Notes: generated by a model not told the origin, from the letters alone. A DNA stretch of 64,000 nt from Planotetraspora silvatica (GCF_016863315.1 NZ_BOOQ01000007.1:124001-188000), one strand, 5' to 3'; positions 1 through 8,725 are shown, counted from the first letter of the stretch. Numbers and translations: made by a program.

Positions 1-1
1 C

Positions 2-637
2 TACGACAAGCCGGGCAACGGCGGCGACGCCGGCGGCATGTCGCCGGAGCAGATGTCGTGGTTCCAGGCCGATCTGGCCGCGCACAGGGACCAGCCGACC
101 GTCGTCTTCGGGCACCACCCGCTCGTGATGACCGACTCGCCGTTCCCGATCACTCCGGGCAGTTCCCTCGACGCCGCTCAGGCGGCCGCGGTCCTCGGCG
201 CGTACGCGAAGACCCCCGGCGTCTTCCTTCACCATGCCGGGCACACGCACCGCAACCACCGCACCGTCAGCCCCGCCGCGCCCGGCGTCACGCTGCAGGA
301 GGTCGCCGCGGTCAAGGAGTACCCCGGAGGCTTCTCCCTGCTCAGGCTGCACACCGAGGGGTACGCGCTGAACTTCTACAAGTGCCGCAGCGAGCTGGCG
401 CGCGCGTGGAGCGAGCGCAGCCGGCAGGAGATCCTGGGCTACTGGCCGCAGTTCGCGCTGGGCAACCACGTCTCCGATCGCAACAGCGTCGCCAAGCGGG
501 ACCTTTCCGGGCTGCGGCGGCCGCACCACGGCCGGGGACACGGTCACGACGACCACGACGGCCACGGTCACGAGGGCCACGGTCACGACGACCACCACGG
601 CCGCTCACACTCCGAGGTCGCACATAGCGCGAGCTGA
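2..637 (+). CDS. Metallophosphoesterase, C-terminal part (5' end outside window)
   Basis: The reading frame is open from the left edge, so only the last ~212 residues are visible. They carry two hallmarks of the calcineurin-like phosphoesterase fold: a GHHP segment after a hydrophobic strand (about 110-120) and HHAGHTHRNH (about 225-255), whose GHTH supplies metal ligands. These enzymes hydrolyse phosphomonoesters or diesters with a di-metal centre; the substrate cannot be told. Unusually, the protein ends in a ~30-residue tail very rich in His, Gly and Asp (about 520-615), which could bind metal. The tail DNA is a degenerate direct repeat of a cacggtcacgacgaccac-like unit. No signal peptide can be judged because the N-terminus is missing. 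Confidence 0.85.
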   Translation, partial: YDKPGNGGDAGGMSPEQMSWFQADLAAHRDQPTVVFGHHPLVMTDSPFPITPGSSLDAAQAAAVLGAYAKTPGVFLHHAGHTHRNHRTVSPAAPGVTLQEVAAVKEYPGGFSLLRLHTEGYALNFYKCRSELARAWSERSRQEILGYWPQFALGNHVSDRNSVAKRDLSGLRRPHHGRGHGHDDHDGHGHEGHGHDDHHGRSHSEVAHSAS

Positions 638-684
638 CCGACGGGACCCTCCGGACGGGCCGCCCGGGGGAAACACGTACGCGC

Positions 685-927
685 TCACGTGGGGGTGCGG
701 TGTTTCCTGCGGCCCGTCCGATTGCGTCTCCGGAGCGATCCCTCGGTGGAGGAGCCTGAGACGCAGTCATGAGCGTAGGTGACAGCCTGCTGGGAGATCC
801 CTACCTGTTCGGCAATATCCCGCTCTGCCTCGATCGCGGCGGATCGGTCACCGTCACACGAGTCGGGTTCGGGGAGAATCTGGGGGACCTCAATGTGGAC
901 GCCTTCACCCGCGTTCGGCAGGGGCAT
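685..927 (-). CDS. Small hypothetical protein with a possible HTH segment
   Basis: An 80-residue frame starting at ATG 927; a GTG at 936 is an alternative. An AGGTG six bases before the ATG, and GGAGAG four bases before the GTG, are plausible ribosome sites. The middle segment IAEQVGISQQAVTYAH resembles the recognition half of a helix-turn-helix, and the C-terminus is Arg-rich. I recognise no family. It may be a real small DNA-binding protein or a remnant of a larger gene. It sits in an otherwise empty ~410-base gap. Low confidence. Confidence 0.25.
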   Translation of the reverse strand: MPLPNAGEGVHIEVPQILPEPDSCDGDRSAAIEAERDIAEQVGISQQAVTYAHDCVSGSSTEGSLRRRNRTGRRKHRTPT

Positions 928-1048
928 CGTCGTCACCTATCTCTCCGACAGAGTGGAGCGCCGGTTAGGCATTTCCCTCGGCATCGGTTTATGCGCCCCC
1001 GGCGACGCACCGATCGAGAGTGTTTGCGCCTGACGGCCTCGCCGCAGG

Positions 1049-1600
1049 TCACTGGGCCGGTCCGTAGAAGAGGGCCGTCAGCCGGGGCAGGCGGCGTCGC
1101 ATCTCCTTTTCGTCGCCGAAGTCGAAATCCCAGTCCGGATCCAGGCGGGGATGCCGGACCGAGAAGGACCACGGCGGCGGTTCCTCGCCCGTCACGGCCT
1201 GATAGGCGTTCCAGGCCGCGCTGAGGACGTCCTCCCCCTGAAGGTCGTCGCCTTGGGCGTGCGCGTTCCGGACGGCGGGGACGTCGGCGAGCGAGTCGGG
1301 GTCTTCGATCGCCTGGCCGTACGCCGCCTCGCCCTGGGCGACGAGCCAGCCCCGGAAGTAGTCGAATCCGTCGTCCGAGGCGCCGCCGTTGATCACATAC
1401 GCGGCCGCCCACAGGTCCGCTCGATAGGAGGCGTTGAGCAGGTCCCAGAGCGGCCGTTCGAATGCGACGATCTCGGCCGGTTCTCGCTGGGACAGCAGCG
1501 CGACCATCTGCCGGGCCACCGCCTCGGCGTCGTCGCGGGTCTCCTCGTCGAGCTCTGATCGGGCCTGGTGGACGAGGCCCCACACGTCATCGGTATCCAT
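1049..1600 (-). CDS. DUF4240 domain protein
   Basis: A 183-residue protein that fits the actinobacterial DUF4240 family over its whole length. Visible hallmarks are an N-terminal D-x-x-W-x-L helix, a PAEIVAFERPLWDLLNASYR segment, the conserved block DLWAAAYVINGGASDDGFDY followed by FRGWLVAQG, and then a PDSLAD turn. The family has no established biochemical function; members are cytosolic and often encoded alone. The start is ATG 1600 with only a weak upstream purine run. It is transcribed away from the carboxypeptidase gene, with which it shares a 233-base AT-richer promoter region. Confidence 0.85.
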   Translation of the reverse strand: MDTDDVWGLVHQARSELDEETRDDAEAVARQMVALLSQREPAEIVAFERPLWDLLNASYRADLWAAAYVINGGASDDGFDYFRGWLVAQGEAAYGQAIEDPDSLADVPAVRNAHAQGDDLQGEDVLSAAWNAYQAVTGEEPPPWSFSVRHPRLDPDWDFDFGDEKEMRRRLPRLTALFYGPAQ

Positions 1601-1655
1601 GCTCGCCGAGCGTAACGGTCACGAATTACGCGAAAAGCATGTCCTTATCGCGAAA

Positions 1656-1672
1656 TATGGCCATGGTCCATA
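1656..1672. promoter_or_regulatory. Imperfect palindrome in divergent promoter region
   Basis: A 17-base inverted repeat with TATGG/CCATA outer arms lies in the unusually AT-rich stretch between the DUF4240 gene and the carboxypeptidase gene. It could be an operator for either; nothing else in the sequence identifies its regulator. Confidence 0.3.
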
Positions 1673-1731
1673 AGTTCTAGATAAAGATTCTGTTACATTA
1701 CCGGACGCACCAAATATGGAGATTTAGGCCC

Positions 1732-1760
1732 TTGACGAAGATTCACTGCCTAGCGAAGAT
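1732..1760 (+). promoter_or_regulatory. Candidate sigma-70-type promoter of the M14 peptidase
   Basis: A TTGACG -35 hexamer (1732-1737) is followed after 17 bases by GAAGAT (1755-1760), which keeps the A and final T expected of an actinomycete -10 box. The peptidase start codon lies 74 bases downstream. Assigned by motif only. Confidence 0.35.
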
Positions 1761-1833
1761 CATGACAATTGCGCACATTCTGCCGGGATAACCCCCTCCC
1801 CGGGAAATCGTGTGCCAACTGGAGGAATCTGTC

Positions 1834-4284
1834 ATGGGGCGTTCCATCAATGGCAGGGTCGGCCGCGTAGCGGTCGTACTGGCCCTGCCCATTGCCCTCA
1901 CCCTCACTCTCAGTCCGAACCCCGTTCTCGCCGATCCCTCTCCGCAGGCCGGTCAGGTCGTGCCGGATCGGCAGCCCAGCACCGACCAGAACGGTGTGGC
2001 GCTGCTCCGCATCGTCGTGCCCGACCAGGCGGCGGTCGACCGGCTCAACGACATGGGCGTCGACCTCGCCGAGTACAAGAAGCCTCTCGACAACGGCATC
2101 GAGGTCCACGCCGTCCTCAGCCCGCAGGAGGCACAGGACCTCCGCGACCAGGGCTTCGACGTCCGGGGCGCCATCTCCGACCAGTCGGACTACGCCCAGA
2201 ACCAGGCCGAGCGGAAGTCCGCGATCATGTCGGCCCAGGCGACCGCCGACGAGACCGACACTCTCACCCCGCTGCGCGCCGAGTGGTTCACCAGCCTCGA
2301 CGACCAGCGGTTCCTCTCGGTAGAGGTCAAGTCGAGCGCCACGGACGCCGAGACGGTGCTCACCGCCACGTGGGACAGCGGCCCGAAGACCGCGCCCGAC
2401 TCCGGCGGCACGGCGACGATGTCGCGGTTCACCGACGCCGGCCAGTACATGTACCACCGGTTCAGCGCCCCGCTGCCGATCACCGCGGCGCCCACCAAGG
2501 TGACCATCACCAGCAGCCGCGGCGGCTCGGTCACCGTGCCGGTGAACAAGTGGCTCGGTGAAAAGCGCAAGCCGCCGAGCAAGCACTACGTCGAGGACTT
2601 CGTCGACCACTACATGGACCCCACCGAGGTCACAGGTCGCATCACCTCCCTCGCCAGGCAGTTCCCGAACATCTCGCAGATCATCGACCTGCCGAACAAG
2701 ACGAACGGCTACCGCCGGGCGGCTCAGGCGCAGTTCGGCACGGTCACGGCGAGCACCTTCTACGTGACCTCCAAGGCGTACGGAAGCGAGGGCGGCAACG
2801 ACATCGGCGTGACGGTGGCGCAGCCGACCACCGCCTCCGCCCCGCTGTCGATCGCGGTCGCCGGCAAGAACGTCACGGTCACCCTGGCCACCGACGCCGC
2901 CGGCGCGATCAGCAGCACCGCCCGCCAGGTGGTGGACGCGATCAACGCCGACACCGCCGCCGCGGCGCTGCTGACGGCGTCGACCTACCGGGGCAACGCG
3001 GGCGCGGGCCTGGTGGCCGCCGCGCCGGCGACGAAGCTGACCGACAACCTGAAGGCGCCGCCGAGCGTCTCGCGGGCCCCGTTCCAGATGAAGGCGCTGC
3101 GCATCGGCAAGAAGCGTGACGGCTCGAAGGTCGGTGTGTTCCTCTACTGCCAGGAGCACGCCCGCGAGTGGGTGACGCCGCTGACCTGTGTGGAGACCGC
3201 CGAGCGGTTGCTGCGGAACTACGACAGCGACCCGGCGACGAAGAAGCTGGTCGACAACCTCGACATCTTCATCATGCCGACGGTGAACCCCGACGGCGGG
3301 ACGTACAGCTTCTACGACTACAACATGCAGCGCAAGAACATGACCAACTACTGCCCCGCGACCTCCGGGGACCCGGCGTCGCGTAACTCGTGGGGCGTCG
3401 ACCTGAACCGCAACTTCACCGTCGGCTCGCTGTTCGACGGGTACAGCGGCGCCTCGTCGAGCTGCACCAGCGGCACGTTCGCCGGTCCGTCCGAGCTGTC
3501 GGAGCCGGAGACGCAGAACGAGGTCTGGCTGACCCACCAGTACCCGAACATCAAGTTCGCGATGAACACGCACTCCTACGGCGGCTACTTCATGTGGCCT
3601 CCGGGCGCCTACAAGACGGCGGGCCGCGAGCTGCTCCCGCGGGTCGACTTCGGCACGGAGAACTACTTCTGGGACGCCTCCAGCCACATCCTGTCGGCGG
3701 TTCAGGCGTGGCGCGGCACGGGGATCTGGCCCGGCCAGACCGGTCCGGTCCCGGACGTGCTGTACTCGGCGGCGGGCAACAGCGCCGACGAGCACTGGTT
3801 CAACCGCGGCATCATCGGCTGGGACTTCGAGGTGGGCGCGGACGTCTACAACCCGGCCACCAAGCAGTTCGATGCGGTGGGCTTCCAGCCTGACTTCGCC
3901 GAGGGACACGAGGAGGCGATGGAGTTCGCCAACGGCCAGCTCGCCATCCTCGAGGTCGCCAGGTCGTTCTCCGACGACAACGACCGGCCGAAGTCGAAGC
4001 TCGAGGTGACCGGCCGCACCGACACCTCGGCCACGTTCACCTTCACGATGGACGAGCCGGCCAACGTGTACTACACGCTGGACGGCAGCCGGCCGACGCT
4101 GAACTCGCCCCGCCTCGCCGCGGCGGGCATGCGTGAGGGTGCGCAGCAGATCACCGTCGACAAGACCACCGAGGTCCACTGGTTCGCCGTGGACATCGCG
4201 GGCAACGTCGAGGGCAACTACAAGCCGGACGGCAACAGCAAGAGCTACCGCAATGAGACGGTCAAGGTCCGCAACGTCCGCTGA
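1834..4284 (+). CDS. Secreted M14 zinc carboxypeptidase
   Basis: An 816-residue exported metallocarboxypeptidase. ATG 1834 is chosen because GGAGGA lies seven bases upstream and a signal peptide follows directly (RSINGR basic start, hydrophobic VAVVLALPIALTLTL, then a small-residue cleavage region). After a propeptide-like region comes the catalytic domain: HAREW with zinc ligands H442 and E445, DLNRNF, NTHSYGG with zinc ligand H580, and DFEVG whose E666 fits the catalytic glutamate. A ~100-residue beta-rich segment (about 303-405) is inserted ahead of the zinc motif. The C-terminus holds a chitobiase/hexosaminidase-like beta domain with YYTLDGSRPT and FAVDIAGN. It should trim C-terminal residues of extracellular peptides. 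It is a single gene, ended by a hairpin shared with the convergent neighbour. Confidence 0.95.
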   Translation: MGRSINGRVGRVAVVLALPIALTLTLSPNPVLADPSPQAGQVVPDRQPSTDQNGVALLRIVVPDQAAVDRLNDMGVDLAEYKKPLDNGIEVHAVLSPQEAQDLRDQGFDVRGAISDQSDYAQNQAERKSAIMSAQATADETDTLTPLRAEWFTSLDDQRFLSVEVKSSATDAETVLTATWDSGPKTAPDSGGTATMSRFTDAGQYMYHRFSAPLPITAAPTKVTITSSRGGSVTVPVNKWLGEKRKPPSKHYVEDFVDHYMDPTEVTGRITSLARQFPNISQIIDLPNKTNGYRRAAQAQFGTVTASTFYVTSKAYGSEGGNDIGVTVAQPTTASAPLSIAVAGKNVTVTLATDAAGAISSTARQVVDAINADTAAAALLTASTYRGNAGAGLVAAAPATKLTDNLKAPPSVSRAPFQMKALRIGKKRDGSKVGVFLYCQEHAREWVTPLTCVETAERLLRNYDSDPATKKLVDNLDIFIMPTVNPDGGTYSFYDYNMQRKNMTNYCPATSGDPASRNSWGVDLNRNFTVGSLFDGYSGASSSCTSGTFAGPSELSEPETQNEVWLTHQYPNIKFAMNTHSYGGYFMWPPGAYKTAGRELLPRVDFGTENYFWDASSHILSAVQAWRGTGIWPGQTGPVPDVLYSAAGNSADEHWFNRGIIGWDFEVGADVYNPATKQFDAVGFQPDFAEGHEEAMEFANGQLAILEVARSFSDDNDRPKSKLEVTGRTDTSATFTFTMDEPANVYYTLDGSRPTLNSPRLAAAGMREGAQQITVDKTTEVHWFAVDIAGNVEGNYKPDGNSKSYRNETVKVRNVR

Positions 4285-4314
4285 CCACTCTCCGTTCTCC
4301 CTGATGTTCCGCGC

Positions 4315-4340
4315 GGCCGCCGGTCTCCCGACCGGCGGCC
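4315..4340. terminator. Bidirectional hairpin terminator
   Basis: GGCCGCCGGT (4315-4324) pairs perfectly with ACCGGCGGCC (4331-4340) across a six-base loop. It lies between the convergent ends of the carboxypeptidase and the PLP decarboxylase. There is no long T tract, which is usual for actinomycete terminators. Confidence 0.6.
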
Positions 4341-4348
4341 GTCGCGCG

Positions 4349-5758
4349 TCATCGGTCTCCGGCGTCCGGCCGGGCGCACCGGAGGATCGCCTCGACGGAC
4401 CGGTCCACGTCGTCCTGATCGGTCGACCAGTTCGACACCGATATCCGCATCGCGGCACGGCCCTGCCAGATCGTCCCGCTCATCCAGCAGGTCCCCTCCC
4501 GCTGCACCCGATCCACCACCGCGCGGGTGTGACCGTCATGGTCGCCGTCGGGAGAGAGGAAACGCACCAGCACCTGGTTGAGGGACACGTCGTTGAGCAC
4601 CTCGACGTCGTCGTGGGCGGCCAGCCGTTCGGCGAACCTGGCCGCCAGCGTGCAGCAGCGCTCCACCAGGTCGGCGATGCCGGTGCGGCCGAGCGTCCGG
4701 ATGGCGGCGTACACCGCGAACCCGCGGGCGCGACGGGAGAAGTCGGGGGTGTAGTCGATCGCATCGCGTTCCCCGTCGGCGCCGTGGATGAGATAACCGG
4801 CCCGGATGCCCATCGCGGCCCGGTGCGCCTCCGGATGGGCGCAGAAGACCATGCCGGAGTCGTAGGGCACGTTGAGCCATTTGTGCCCGTCGGTGGCCCA
4901 CGAGTCGGCCTGCTCGACGCCCGCCGTCAGATGCCGCAACCGAGGGACGGCCGCGGCCCACAGCCCGAAGGCGCCGTCGACGTGCACCCAGGCCCCGGCC
5001 TCGTGAGCGATCGCGCAGATCTCTCCCACGGGATCGAACGCCCCCGTGTTGACGCCGCCGATCTGGGCGCAGACGATCGTCGGCCCGCCACCCTCCGCGA
5101 GCGCCTCGGCGAGCGCGTCGGGGCGCATCCGCCCCTGGTCGTCCGTTTCCACGGGGGTGATCGCGTTGCGGCCCAGGCCGAGGAAGCGCAGCGCGCGGTC
5201 GATGCTGTCGTGTCGCTGCCTGCCCGCCAGCACGCGCAGGCGGGGCGCCCCGGCCAGCCCGTCGGCCTCGACGTCCCAGCCTTCCCGGCGCAACATCTCG
5301 TGCCGGGCGGCGGCCAGCGCCGTGAAATTGGCCATCTGACCGCCGGTGACGAACCCCACCGACGTCTGGACCGGGAGCCCGAACAGCCGCACCAGCCACT
5401 CTCCGGCGACCTCTTCCACCGCCGAGGCGGACGGGGCGAGGGCGGCCAGGCAGGCGTTCTGATCCCACGTGGTCGCGAGCCAGTCCGCGGCCAGCGCCGC
5501 GGGATGGGCGCCGCCGACGACGAATCCGAAGAAGCGGCCACTCGGTGTGTTCACCAGACCCGGCTCGGCCGCCGTGGCCAGCTTCGCGACCACGTCCCGC
5601 GCGTCCTCCGGTCCTTCCGGCAACGGCCCGCCGAGTGCCTCGCGCAGATCCGGCCAGTTCATCGTGTTGCCCACCGGCCGGTCGGGCAGGGCCGTCAGAT
5701 AGCCCAGAGACCTTTCGTACGCCTCGGTCAGGGGTCCGGCCCAGTCCGGCTTGTCCAC
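4349..5758 (-). CDS. PLP-dependent group II decarboxylase family protein
   Basis: A 469-residue fold-type I PLP enzyme of the pyridoxal-dependent decarboxylase (DDC/GAD) family. GTG 5758 is chosen because AGGAGG lies five bases upstream; an ATG 45 bases further upstream lacks a site. The Schiff-base lysine is K293 in TDGHKWLNVPYDSG. D261 in HVDGAFG should pair with the pyridine nitrogen, and FVTGGQMANFTAL is the usual phosphate-cup region. The family decarboxylates aromatic or acidic amino acids, or in some members acts as an aldehyde synthase; the substrate is not readable here. The gene stands alone with a hairpin behind it, so context gives no help. Confidence 0.85.
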   Translation of the reverse strand: MDKPDWAGPLTEAYERSLGYLTALPDRPVGNTMNWPDLREALGGPLPEGPEDARDVVAKLATAAEPGLVNTPSGRFFGFVVGGAHPAALAADWLATTWDQNACLAALAPSASAVEEVAGEWLVRLFGLPVQTSVGFVTGGQMANFTALAAARHEMLRREGWDVEADGLAGAPRLRVLAGRQRHDSIDRALRFLGLGRNAITPVETDDQGRMRPDALAEALAEGGGPTIVCAQIGGVNTGAFDPVGEICAIAHEAGAWVHVDGAFGLWAAAVPRLRHLTAGVEQADSWATDGHKWLNVPYDSGMVFCAHPEAHRAAMGIRAGYLIHGADGERDAIDYTPDFSRRARGFAVYAAIRTLGRTGIADLVERCCTLAARFAERLAAHDDVEVLNDVSLNQVLVRFLSPDGDHDGHTRAVVDRVQREGTCWMSGTIWQGRAAMRISVSNWSTDQDDVDRSVEAILRCARPDAGDR

Positions 5759-5888
5759 CGAATCCTCCTCGCTAACCGCGGGCGTCGATCTGAACGTGCA
5801 CACGCCCGACGGGTCGCCAGTCTGGCACCAGTTATCAACCTATTTGCCCGAGTATCAGCCTTTAAGGCCGCGATGACGGCCGACGGCG

Positions 5889-6797
5889 CTACGCGGCGGA
5901 GTTCCGCTGGGACGCCGGGTTGTCCGCCGCCCAGTCCAGCAGAGACTCGGCGGTGCGGAACCGCCTGCTGGAGACGTCCTCGCCGAGGATGACGCCGATC
6001 AGCCGATGTCCCTGGCGGTCCGCCGCGAACGCCAGGCAGAAGCCCGCGGCCTGGGTGAAGCCGGTCTTCACGCCGAGCGCGCCCGGCAGGTCGAGCATCT
6101 CGTTGGTGTTGTTCCACGTGTGGGCGCCGTGCGCCGCGGTCGAACCGATGCTGTATTGCTGCGTGGAGGTCACCTTCTCGAACGTCTTGTCGCGAAGGGC
6201 GGCCGCGGCCAGCCGGGCCTGGTCCTGTGCGGTGGAGTAGCCGTCGCCGCCGGCCATCGGCAGTCCGTCGGGGTTGACGTAGTGGGTGTCCTTCAGCCCG
6301 AGTTGCTGGGCGGCGGCGTTCATCTTGCCGACGAACTTGTCGACGCCGGGGCCGTAGGTGCGCGCCATCGCGTGGGCGGCGTCCGCGCCCGACGGCAGCA
6401 TCAGGCCGTAGAGCAGGTCCTTCACCTGGACGCGGTCGCCGGGATCGAGATCGGCGCTCGTGCCGTCGTTGTCGTTGGCATATCGCTCGTCGTCAGCCGT
6501 GATGGTGACGGTGTCGGTCAGCTTGGCCTGCCTGAGGACGACGTAGGCGGTCATCATCTTGGTGAGGCTGGCGATCGGCATGCGCCGGGCACCGTCGTCG
6601 TTCAGCCGGACCGCGCCCGTCGAGGCGTCGAGCAGGTAGGTCGCCCGGCCGTAGACCGGTGGCGCGGTGTCCACTGTGGCGGAGTGGACGGATGAGGCGG
6701 GCGCCTGTGCGGACTGGGCCAGCGCCGGCGCGGAGAACCCGGTGAACAGGCCAAGAACGGCCATGCACACTACCGGGATAAATTTCCTTGTATGCAT
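5889..6797 (-). CDS. D-alanyl-D-alanine carboxypeptidase, peptidase S11
   Basis: A 302-residue penicillin-binding-protein-type D,D-carboxypeptidase that trims the terminal D-Ala of peptidoglycan stem peptides outside the membrane. An N-terminal signal peptide (basic start, then VVCMAVLGLFTGFSAPALA) is followed by the three active-site motifs: SLTK with nucleophile S77 and K80, S136-G-A-D in the SxN position (the Asn is replaced by Ala), and KTG at 244-246. There is no obvious C-terminal membrane anchor, so it may be released or weakly held. ATG 6797 has no strong ribosome site upstream; its promoter probably lies in the AT-rich 6798-6877 stretch. It is monocistronic. Confidence 0.9.
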   Translation of the reverse strand: MHTRKFIPVVCMAVLGLFTGFSAPALAQSAQAPASSVHSATVDTAPPVYGRATYLLDASTGAVRLNDDGARRMPIASLTKMMTAYVVLRQAKLTDTVTITADDERYANDNDGTSADLDPGDRVQVKDLLYGLMLPSGADAAHAMARTYGPGVDKFVGKMNAAAQQLGLKDTHYVNPDGLPMAGGDGYSTAQDQARLAAAALRDKTFEKVTSTQQYSIGSTAAHGAHTWNNTNEMLDLPGALGVKTGFTQAAGFCLAFAADRQGHRLIGVILGEDVSSRRFRTAESLLDWAADNPASQRNSAA

Positions 6798-6877
6798 GCA
6801 TTTGAGGCTGCCATGACATTAACGTCACTTCTGACCATATCTGGGTAAAATAATCCCGATTATGGTTATGGTGGGGT

Positions 6878-7603
6878 TTATGGTGCGAGAGTTTCCATGG
6901 ATGTGGTGGAATCTCCGGCTCGCGCGGCGCTCTCGATGAAACGGGCGATCCTCGCGGGGTCGGCGAGCACGGTGAGGTGCCCCCGTCCGGGCAGATGGGT
7001 GAGACTGCCACGGGCGCACGCCCGGAGAAACTCCTCTTCGTCGACGCGGAAGGGGTCGCGGGAGCCGTTCACCAGCCATACCCGGCCGGGATAGGCCGCG
7101 AGCGAGGCCACGGGATCCTCGGCGGCGACGGCCTCGACGACCGAGGGCACCACCTCGCAGGAGACGCCACCTGCGGCGAACGCCTTCGCGACCGGCCCCG
7201 GAAGCGCCCTGCGGAAGCCGTACGCACTCAGGCGGCCGGCCAGCGAGGGGTTGCGGGCGGCGAGCCTGCCCGCGAGGCGGTAGACCGCGGCGCGACTCCC
7301 GGTGGGCTTCGCCGTACAGCCCATCGCCACCAGGCCGGCCACGAGGGCGGGGTGGCGCGCGGCGGTGGCGATGCCGACGTAGCCGCCGAGGGACAACCCG
7401 GCGACGAGTGCCCGTCCGCCCAGATCGGTGATGTGGCCGGCGACGACCTCGCAGGCCGCGTCCATGTCGTACGGCATGCCGCGCCTGCAACCGTGGCCCG
7501 GCAGGTCCGGGGCGGCGGACGGGCTCGTGAGATGGGCTCTGACCGGGTCCCACATCGTGCCGCTGACCCGAATCCCATGGATGAAGACGATCGGCAGTCC
7601 CAC
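6878..7603 (-). CDS. Alpha/beta hydrolase
   Basis: A 241-residue cytosolic alpha/beta-hydrolase. GTG 7603 is taken because AGGAGG lies five bases upstream and because longer frames would run through the shared operator region into the divergent tetR. HGIRVSGTMW is the oxyanion-hole region, GLSLGG carries the nucleophilic Ser, DPF the acid and GRGHLTV the catalytic His. The substrate is unknown; such tetR-paired hydrolases are often esterases or lactonases. It diverges from the TetR gene, and both would be controlled by the twin palindromes between them. Confidence 0.85.
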   Translation of the reverse strand: MGLPIVFIHGIRVSGTMWDPVRAHLTSPSAAPDLPGHGCRRGMPYDMDAACEVVAGHITDLGGRALVAGLSLGGYVGIATAARHPALVAGLVAMGCTAKPTGSRAAVYRLAGRLAARNPSLAGRLSAYGFRRALPGPVAKAFAAGGVSCEVVPSVVEAVAAEDPVASLAAYPGRVWLVNGSRDPFRVDEEEFLRACARGSLTHLPGRGHLTVLADPARIARFIESAARAGDSTTSMETLAP

Positions 7604-7620
7604 CGCGACCTCCTCGAATG

Positions 7621-7672
7621 CAACGCAACGGTGCGTTGTTTTTGCTTCAAAGTACAACGCAACGGTGCGTTG
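7621..7672. promoter_or_regulatory. Two identical TetR-type operators
   Basis: The 18-base sequence CAACGCA-ACGG-TGCGTTG occurs twice without a mismatch, at 7621-7638 and 7655-7672. Each has perfect seven-base inverted arms around a four-base centre, and the copies are 34 bases centre to centre. They fill the short space between the divergent hydrolase and tetR genes, so the neighbouring TetR protein is the obvious ligand and should repress both genes. Confidence 0.85.
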
Positions 7673-7688
7673 CACTACACTCCCGGAC

Positions 7689-8246
7689 ATGGCTCCTCGC
7701 AAGAAGCGGCAGATCCTGGACGCGACGCTCGAGTTGCTCGCGGAGAAGGGGTATGAGGGCCTCACCATCGAGGGCGTGGCCGCGCGATCCGAGGTCAACA
7801 AGACGACGATCTACCGCTGGTGGCCGTCCAAGGCCGCCCTGCTCGGCTCGGCGCTCGTCGAGGCGGATGCGCTCGACTTCGAGGCGCCGGACACCGGCAG
7901 CCTCGCCGGAGATCTCCGGAGCCTGGTCGACGGCGTCGCACAGCTGCTCACCATCCCTCCGGCGTCCGACATCGCCGTCGCCGCGCTGGGCGCCGCCGTA
8001 CACGATCCCGCCCTGGCCGACGCGGCGAAGGGCTTCTTCGCCGACCGCTTCGCCCGAGAGCTGCCGATCTTCGAGCGGGCCCGCGAGCGGGGGGAGATCG
8101 ACGCGTCGGCTGATCCGATGATGATCGTCGATCTGCTCGCCGGCGCCGTCTGGTTGCGGGTCGTGTTCCGGCAGATGCCCCTGGACCAGGACTTCACCGA
8201 CAGAGCGGTGGCCCTGGTCCTCCACGGGGCGCGGGCGACCGGCTGA
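7689..8246 (+). CDS. TetR family transcriptional regulator
   Basis: A 185-residue TetR repressor. The N-terminal DNA-binding domain reads RQILDATLELLAEKGYEG followed by the HTH segment EGVAARSEVNKTTIYRWWPSK. The C-terminal part has the helical layout of a TetR_C ligand domain (ADPMMIVDLLAGAVWLRVV). ATG 7689 sits only 16 bases after the second operator with no clear ribosome site, so the mRNA may be leaderless or nearly so. It most likely represses itself and the divergent alpha/beta hydrolase in response to an unknown ligand. Confidence 0.9.
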   Translation: MAPRKKRQILDATLELLAEKGYEGLTIEGVAARSEVNKTTIYRWWPSKAALLGSALVEADALDFEAPDTGSLAGDLRSLVDGVAQLLTIPPASDIAVAALGAAVHDPALADAAKGFFADRFARELPIFERARERGEIDASADPMMIVDLLAGAVWLRVVFRQMPLDQDFTDRAVALVLHGARATG

Positions 8247-8278
8247 TCACCGTCTCCGCGGGTCCCGGCTTCCAGGCG

Positions 8279-8629
8279 TCAGGCCTCGTCTGCGAACGGC
8301 CGCACCTCGATCGGGAGCAGGCCGATCGCCTGGGCGAGCTTGCTGCCCCATTCGAGCGCCGCGTCGAGGTCTGGCGCCGTGATGATCGTGAACCCGCCGA
8401 GATGTTCCTTGCCCTCGGCGTACGGTCCGTCGGTCATGAGCACGTCGCCGTCCTTGACCCGCAGCACGGTCGCCGTGCTCGCCGGGTGCAGACGACTGGC
8501 GAAGACCCACACGCCGGCGGCCTTCATCTCCTGGTTCAGGGCGTCGAGGTTCCGCGTGATCGAATCCATGATCTCGGGCGGGGGCGGATCCCCGTCGGGC
8601 TGGATCACGCTGAGCATGTACTGCTTCAT
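8279..8629 (-). CDS. YciI-related (DGPF-domain) protein
   Basis: A 116-residue protein of the YCII/DGPF superfamily. ATG 8629 is chosen because AAGGAG lies six bases upstream. It opens with KQYMLSVIQPDG, has the MDSITRNLDALNQEMKAAGVW helix, and carries the hallmark TDGPYAEGKEHLGGF motif before a ferredoxin-like ending. Actinomycete members are often encoded beside ECF sigma factors, but none is visible here. The family's biochemical role is not settled. Confidence 0.85.
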   Translation of the reverse strand: MKQYMLSVIQPDGDPPPPEIMDSITRNLDALNQEMKAAGVWVFASRLHPASTATVLRVKDGDVLMTDGPYAEGKEHLGGFTIITAPDLDAALEWGSKLAQAIGLLPIEVRPFADEA

Positions 8630-8725
8630 GGGGTACTCCTTCGCGCTTGGACGAGTCTCATCCTCCATACGAACGGCCCCCGGCGGGATCGACATCGGAC
8701 GTGGCGGGGATTTCGGCCGGCCGCC

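Noticed and set aside
1750-4458. A very long minus-strand open frame (about 900 codons) opposite the carboxypeptidase
   Set aside because: It mirrors a real gene with signal peptide, zinc motifs and ribosome site; long antisense frames are normal in GC-rich DNA. Its product is Arg/Val/Leu-rich with no family features.
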